Below, piece after piece: positions 60,565 through 64,000 of a stretch of DNA of 64,000 bases. The stretch's first letter is position 1, and every line of letters begins with the position of its first letter. This stretch comes from Syngnathus acus (Eukaryota > Chordata > Actinopteri > Syngnathiformes > Syngnathidae). Made by a program: the position numbers and the translations under genes. Under the pieces are notes generated by a model. It saw nothing but the letters and a program-made list of their open reading frames with translations, did no database searches and had not been told where the DNA came from. Where the stretch lies: positions 11,872,918 to 11,936,917 of the forward strand of contig NC_051098.1 of the NCBI RefSeq assembly GCF_901709675.1, given 5' to 3'.

Positions 60565-62893
60565 AAAAAACATCCCATTTTGGTTGGGCTGAAATTTAAG
60601 TTGGAACAACCCACAAATATAAATTGTTGACGTTTGTTGACTCACACACTGCGGCAGAAAACATGTCTGGTGTGTATGCGTGTTTGTATAATGACACAAG
60701 TTTTTGTTTTTTTTACGGTACATTACGATATAATTCAATGGGCTGTGAAATAATTTCATGGTAGCATCTTGACAAATGAGCAGATAATCATTATGATGAG
60801 GAAATAATCATTGTTGAGTGAGCAAATCACATTTCAATGCAGCTACTGGCTGACTGGCTGCACTTGTTTGTAAGGAAATAACCTCGACGTATACTTTATG
60901 ATGCTGTCAAGTTAATGGGCTGACTTTCAGCGGCAGATCACATCCTCGCTGAGCTGTCTCGCCGTGCCAACGCTCATGTATTCCGCTTTGACCTTCCAGG
61001 ATGGTGGATCTGCGCGATGACAGCTCCCCGTTTTTGTCACTCGTGAGCTGACATTGTACCTGCTGCTTGCTTGACACTTTTTTTTTGTGGGGGGGGGGAA
61101 TTGCAGGAGTGCACTCACCCGGAAGATGTGAGGTTGTGCACGATGATTGTCAAGTCAAATGGGAGTTTCCCCGCCAACAAGAAGAAGGTGGTGCGTTGTC
61201 ATTTTGCTCTCTTTCTTCTTGAGTGTGACGGAAAGTGAATGTGATGGACCCCGGGAGAGATTTAGCAAGATGTCACCTTGAGATGTGACATCCCATTCAC
61301 TATGTTAAATGACATAATGATTGCTTAGTCAATTGTGTAGAACGGATTTATTGTGTTTTGAATTAATGGACCATATGCACGGCACTTCCAGTACAAAGGT
61401 CAGTTGCCACTGTCAATTTGTTAAATGCTACCGGGACGCCAACTGACCAAAAAATAAGCTCTGTAATTCAATTTGGGATGTTGGCCGGGTTTTAAATTGT
61501 TTAACTTTGGAGAATTTAAGATATTAGTCAACACGTCTGACTCAGAGATGTGCATATAGTATGAGCTTCAATCGACGTCCTGGATTGGTCACCAGCCAAT
61601 CACAGTGATCACATGGACAAACATTAAATATACTGTAGGTGTATATAGTTATAGATTATATATTTGAAATATGTAGTTTAAAAAAAATCGCAAGAAAGTA
61701 ACACAAAGAAACAATAAAGCAACATGTTTTTAAATAAAATTAAATAAAATTAAATAAAAATAAAATAAAAAAATAGATAAAAAAATAAGAGCTGAGTCCC
61801 ATTCTGTATTGAATGCCAGCTGATACAAATTAATTTTAAGGCGTGTTTTCAGAATGGACAGTGATGATTATTTCTGGCTACTGTGCACCAGGAAGTCATT
61901 CCATATTTTACGACTAGCAATAAAAAACTCTTTATCCACATTCAGAAGCAGTGGAACAGCTGCACTGTCTTTCCGCAGGGATCAATTCTAGGCCCACTGC
62001 TTTTGTCTTTATATTTCCTATCTTTGGGCCTTATCTTGAGATGGGGATTTTCTTCCATTGCTATGCTAAAGACAAGAAGATTTATGATCCATTAAAAGTG
62101 CTTTTATTAGGTCCTGAAGACATTAACGCTTGGATGAGCTTTTAATAAGCTATCTCTAATTTTCTGCCACCTTTTGACACTTCTCAGATATTTATTAAAG
62201 ACGTCACCAAAAAGGGTGACGATTTAGAACTGGACGAGCTCAACAGCGGAAGCAGCAGCCATAAACAGAAGCCGCAATGCGCCCTGGGAGACACTCCGGC
62301 CACGAGTCACCAGCGGCTGATGCCAGCCAAGGCCAACGCTAGCCCAACTTCCTCACCCCCGACGCCTCCGGAGGAAAGCCAGAAAGCGGAGAAGAACGGA
62401 GACCCCAGCAAGGAGGCCTTGGGAGATCCCACACAAATGGTGGCCAAAGTCTTCCAGACGCAGACGTTACCAAACGGCAAGACGCAAACATCGTTGAAAA
62501 GCATGAGTAAGAGGAAGATCTCCCAGCAGAAGGAGAAGAAGGCCACGCAGATGTTAGCCATTGTCCTCGGTGAGTTTTCTCTCCGAAATTACTGTTGTCG
62601 GTAAAAATGAAAGCACCCAAAAAAAGAAAATTTAAATCTCCTCTCATGGGAAGCCAATTTCCTCCAATCATTGAAAAGGTTCTCCTCTCTTCTCAGGTGT
62701 ATTCATCATATGCTGGCTGCCATTTTTCATAACTCACATCTTGAACACCCATTGCACAAAATGCAAAGTTCCCGCCGAGATGTACAATGCCTTCACATGG
62801 TTGGGCTACGTTAATAGCGCTGTGAATCCCATCATCTACACTACTTTCAACGTCGAGTTCCGAAAGGCGTTCATAAAAATTTTGCACTGCTGA
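51816..62893 (+). CDS. drd2: dopamine receptor D2 (class A GPCR), complete, 465 aa long form
   Basis: Gi/o-coupled dopamine receptor of neurons and pituitary. Coding exons: 51816-52094, 54254-54363, 59098-59234, 60132-60340, 61107-61190, 62188-62569 and 62697-62893 (TGA); all phases agree. The N-terminus has three N-glycosylation sequons (NDS, NAT, NET). TM1-2 are in exon 1 ([40 protein letters not shown]). TM3 carries the amine-binding Asp in [11 protein letters not shown], followed by IDRY split across exons 2-3. TM5 has the serine cluster in [13 protein letters not shown]. Intracellular loop 3 is long (exons 4-6). TM6 has CWLPFF and TM7 has [12 protein letters not shown]. The protein ends [10 protein letters not shown] with the terminal Cys typical of D2-like receptors. 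The start at 51816 aligns with D2 N-termini. It is D2 rather than D3 or D4 by the [20 protein letters not shown] exon and the loop ending [12 protein letters not shown]. Which teleost paralogue (a or b) was not decided. Confidence 0.97.
52095..54253. other. drd2 intron 1 (after first coding exon)
   Basis: The intron contains a GC-rich repeat piece near 52290-52345 (GGGGAGGCAGTGCCCCC) and the TA-flanked miniature element at 53837-54048. No other coding segment is seen. Confidence 0.6.
53837..54048. mobile_element. small TA-flanked MITE relic
   Basis: The left end reads TTATTTCTGGACTATAAGCC and the right end TTATAGTCTGGAAAATACGG, which are imperfect inverted repeats. The internal motif GGACTATAAGCCGCA occurs twice (about 53847 and 53928). 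The element is flanked by TA. No ORF is present. It resembles common short Tc1/mariner-type elements of fish. Confidence 0.65.
55068..55530 (+). repeat. long (CATATA)n / TA-CA-rich tract
   Basis: An irregular array of ACATATAC-type units, broken near 55160-55205 by an AAT run. It is a degenerate microsatellite in drd2 intron 2. The open frames across it are repeat artefacts. Confidence 0.9.
56108..57308. mobile_element. probable miniature element containing the minisatellite
   Basis: GTGTGAAGGTGAAGAAGAAT starts near 56148 ahead of the array. A hairpin, GTGTGAAGGT-TTC-ACCTTCACAC, lies at 57286-57308 after it. Shared GTGTGAAGGTG-type sequence at both borders suggests that the array expanded inside an inserted element. 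The outer limits are not certain. Confidence 0.4.
56181..57000 (+). repeat. minisatellite, about six copies of a 134-141-bp unit
   Basis: Units begin with GTTGAATCGGTTGAAAAATG at 56181, 56315, 56449, 56589, 56730 and 56871, giving periods of 134, 134, 140, 141 and 141. Each contains GAAGGGAAAAAGGAATTGGG and GTGAATTTCAAAATAAAAGA. The later units carry a short insertion after TTTTTGGTAAGT (GGGAAG). The last copy decays into related sequence up to about 57250. It lies in drd2 intron 2. Confidence 0.95.
58845..59015 (+). repeat. AT-rich tandem duplication next to drd2 exon 3
   Basis: TTTTTACAATTAACTAATAA near 58861 and GATTACAATTAACTAATAAT near 58950 begin two diverged copies of an 80-90-bp AT-rich unit. 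The array ends about 80 bases before the acceptor of the exon at 59098. Confidence 0.7.
60341..61106. other. drd2 intron before the alternative exon
   Basis: The intron holds a 30-base A tract near 60531-60562 and a G run directly ahead of the alternative exon (61088-61098). No coding segment is seen. Confidence 0.6.
61107..61190 (+). other. drd2: drd2 alternative exon (D2 long isoform, 28 codons)
   Basis: This exon encodes [28 protein letters not shown], matching the 29-residue insert that separates D2L from D2S in mammals. It begins and ends in phase 0, so skipping keeps the frame (437 codons). The acceptor follows a G-rich run (TTTTTTTGTGGGGGGGGGG). Two donors compete at the end, AAG|GTGGTG and GTG|GTGCGT, three bases apart, which would add or remove one valine. 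Confidence 0.88.
61577..61612 (+). repeat. teleost dispersed repeat fragment
   Basis: CTGGATTGGTCACCAGCCAA followed by TCACAGTGATCACAT is the recognisable middle of a very common fish repeat (GGTCGCCAGCCAATCGCAGGGCACA). Short relic. Confidence 0.6.
61940..62145 (+). pseudogene. LINE reverse transcriptase relic inside a drd2 intron
   Basis: Frames across this segment read [20 protein letters not shown] and then, after a frame change, [15 protein letters not shown] and [25 protein letters not shown] and CYADD-QIY are signature boxes of L2/Rex-type LINE reverse transcriptases. Here the catalytic YADD reads YAKD (62062-62073) and the frame is broken, so the copy is inactive. It sits between the drd2 exons at 61107 and 62188. 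Confidence 0.85.
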
Positions 62894-63650
62894 AATGCGG
62901 CGAAGCTTTTTTTTTTTTACGCTGAAGGATGAACACAAATATGTGGCTGGGCAAATACCTCATCTTGGAAAGGACCGCACCGTAAGAGGTAACTGAAATT
63001 TCATTTTCAAAGTCAGGGAGCTAAGTGACTGAAGAAGAGATTTTTTTTTTCCGTTGGACTCATTTAAGGAGTGGGTTTTTTTTCTCTCTCTCTCCGAAAC
63101 TCTGAATGTAAAACAAGAAATGTCTGTAACAACGGCTTGTTTGGCAAAGACAAATGTACCTTGTTCTCCAAAAAAAAAAAAAGAAAAACATTGTGCTTGT
63201 CCCCATGTACTGTATACACTGCACACACAAAATTGCTATTTATTGTGTGTATTTCTCGTTTCTAAAAAAATATATACATATATGTATAAAATCAGTGTTC
63301 ATTTTCAGTGTTCAATCAAATATGTGAGCTCTATATTCTGAAAACCTATTTGGAATGTGTGTTCATGGCAAAAGACTCTTTATAGTTCTTGCTGTATATC
63401 GTGGCTATGCCAATAACCACACGATTGCAATTTTATAAATTGGAATGTCATATTTCATTTATTATCATTATTATAATTTGTTGTAAATATGTTTTCCTAA
63501 CACATTTATTGTGTTTATATTATATATGCCTGCGACGGAAATGTGATGCATGCTACACTGTTTCTCTACTCGGCTTCCCATGAAATGTATCTGTTCAATT
63601 GAAAAAGACAAAAAGATGTCCAATAAACAGTGAGACACTGTCAAGTGCCA
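62894..63650 (+). other. drd2: drd2 3' UTR
   Basis: Sequence after the drd2 stop, with poly-A and TA-rich stretches. It ends near the AATAAA at 63622-63627. No further ORF is supported. Confidence 0.6.
63622..63627 (+). terminator. drd2: drd2 polyadenylation signal
   Basis: AATAAA in the context TGTCCAATAAACAGTGAG, about 730 bases after the stop codon. It is followed within 30 bases by CTGTCAAGTGCC. Confidence 0.6.
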
Positions 63651-64000
63651 TTTGATCAACAGGATTTCATTTGTGGATATAGTTACACCCCTAAAAATTG
63701 GACTGATTCCATTCCCAGCACTGTTTTTATTGATGCCCTTTCCCGAAAGAAAGTGCTGAGCTCTCATCTCCTCGACTAATGACTAAAAAGCTGATTCGGA
63801 GTCAAATTTTCTTTGCTCACCTCTTAAATGCTGAAGGAATTTGATATGTCACCTTTAAAGTGTCGCGACGACAAACGCTGGAGTAACGCACCAAGTCGTT
63901 CACTTTATTAGGTACATCAACTGCTATGGTTCCTCATATAAAGCTATTTATTGACATTTAAGTTTTAGAGTGGTTAGATGGACAGGAACAGCGCATAAGA
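63651..64000. other. downstream flank of drd2
   Basis: No feature is supported. There is a short TTTATTAGGTACATCAACT piece near 63905 that resembles dispersed fish repeats. Confidence 0.4.

Noticed and set aside
60384-60759. minus-strand frames rich in Phe
   Set aside because: They are the complement of the 30-base A tract at 60531-60562.

Overview
The window looks like nuclear DNA from a ray-finned fish, probably a percomorph teleost. Its genes are split by short GT-AG introns, and the intergenic DNA is AT-rich and full of microsatellites. It holds typical teleost repeats: hAT and TA-flanked miniature elements, LINE tails ending in TTGAC repeats, RTE-like reverse transcriptase relics, and a tRNA-derived SINE. 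The species cannot be fixed from the sequence alone.

Three protein-coding genes are supported, all on the + strand. (1) Positions 1-10372 hold the 3' part of a large gene. I assemble 25 phase-consistent coding exons, about 1,264 codons, with the 5' end outside the window. It encodes Ephrin_rec_like / GCC2_GCC3-type cysteine-rich repeats, a further extracellular region, one transmembrane helix, and a long cytoplasmic part with predicted helices. I cannot name it. (2) Positions about 13300-17581 hold scn3b, the voltage-gated sodium channel beta-3 subunit. It has a CpG-rich promoter with an NRF1-like palindrome, a noncoding first exon with a short upstream ORF, and four coding exons. The last short coding exon was not securely found. 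(3) Positions 51784-62893, with a 3' UTR to about 63650, hold a complete seven-exon drd2 coding region (dopamine D2 receptor, 465 codons), including the alternative exon that separates long and short D2 isoforms.

The roughly 34 kb between scn3b and drd2 contains no convincing protein-coding gene. It holds transposon relics, local tandem duplications, a perfect 20-bp hairpin, RFX X-box-like sites, and a CpG-enriched segment near 35.75-36.0 kb. That segment is a candidate for a distant drd2 promoter and noncoding first exon, since mammalian DRD2 also has a noncoding first exon far upstream. The drd2 introns carry a six-copy minisatellite, a long TA/CA-rich tract, a TA-flanked miniature element and a decayed LINE reverse transcriptase.

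scn3b and drd2 both act in excitable cells: one modulates sodium channel gating and the other couples dopamine to Gi/o. Nothing in the sequence shows that they are co-regulated. Human SCN3B and DRD2 both lie on 11q, so the linkage probably reflects ancient synteny.
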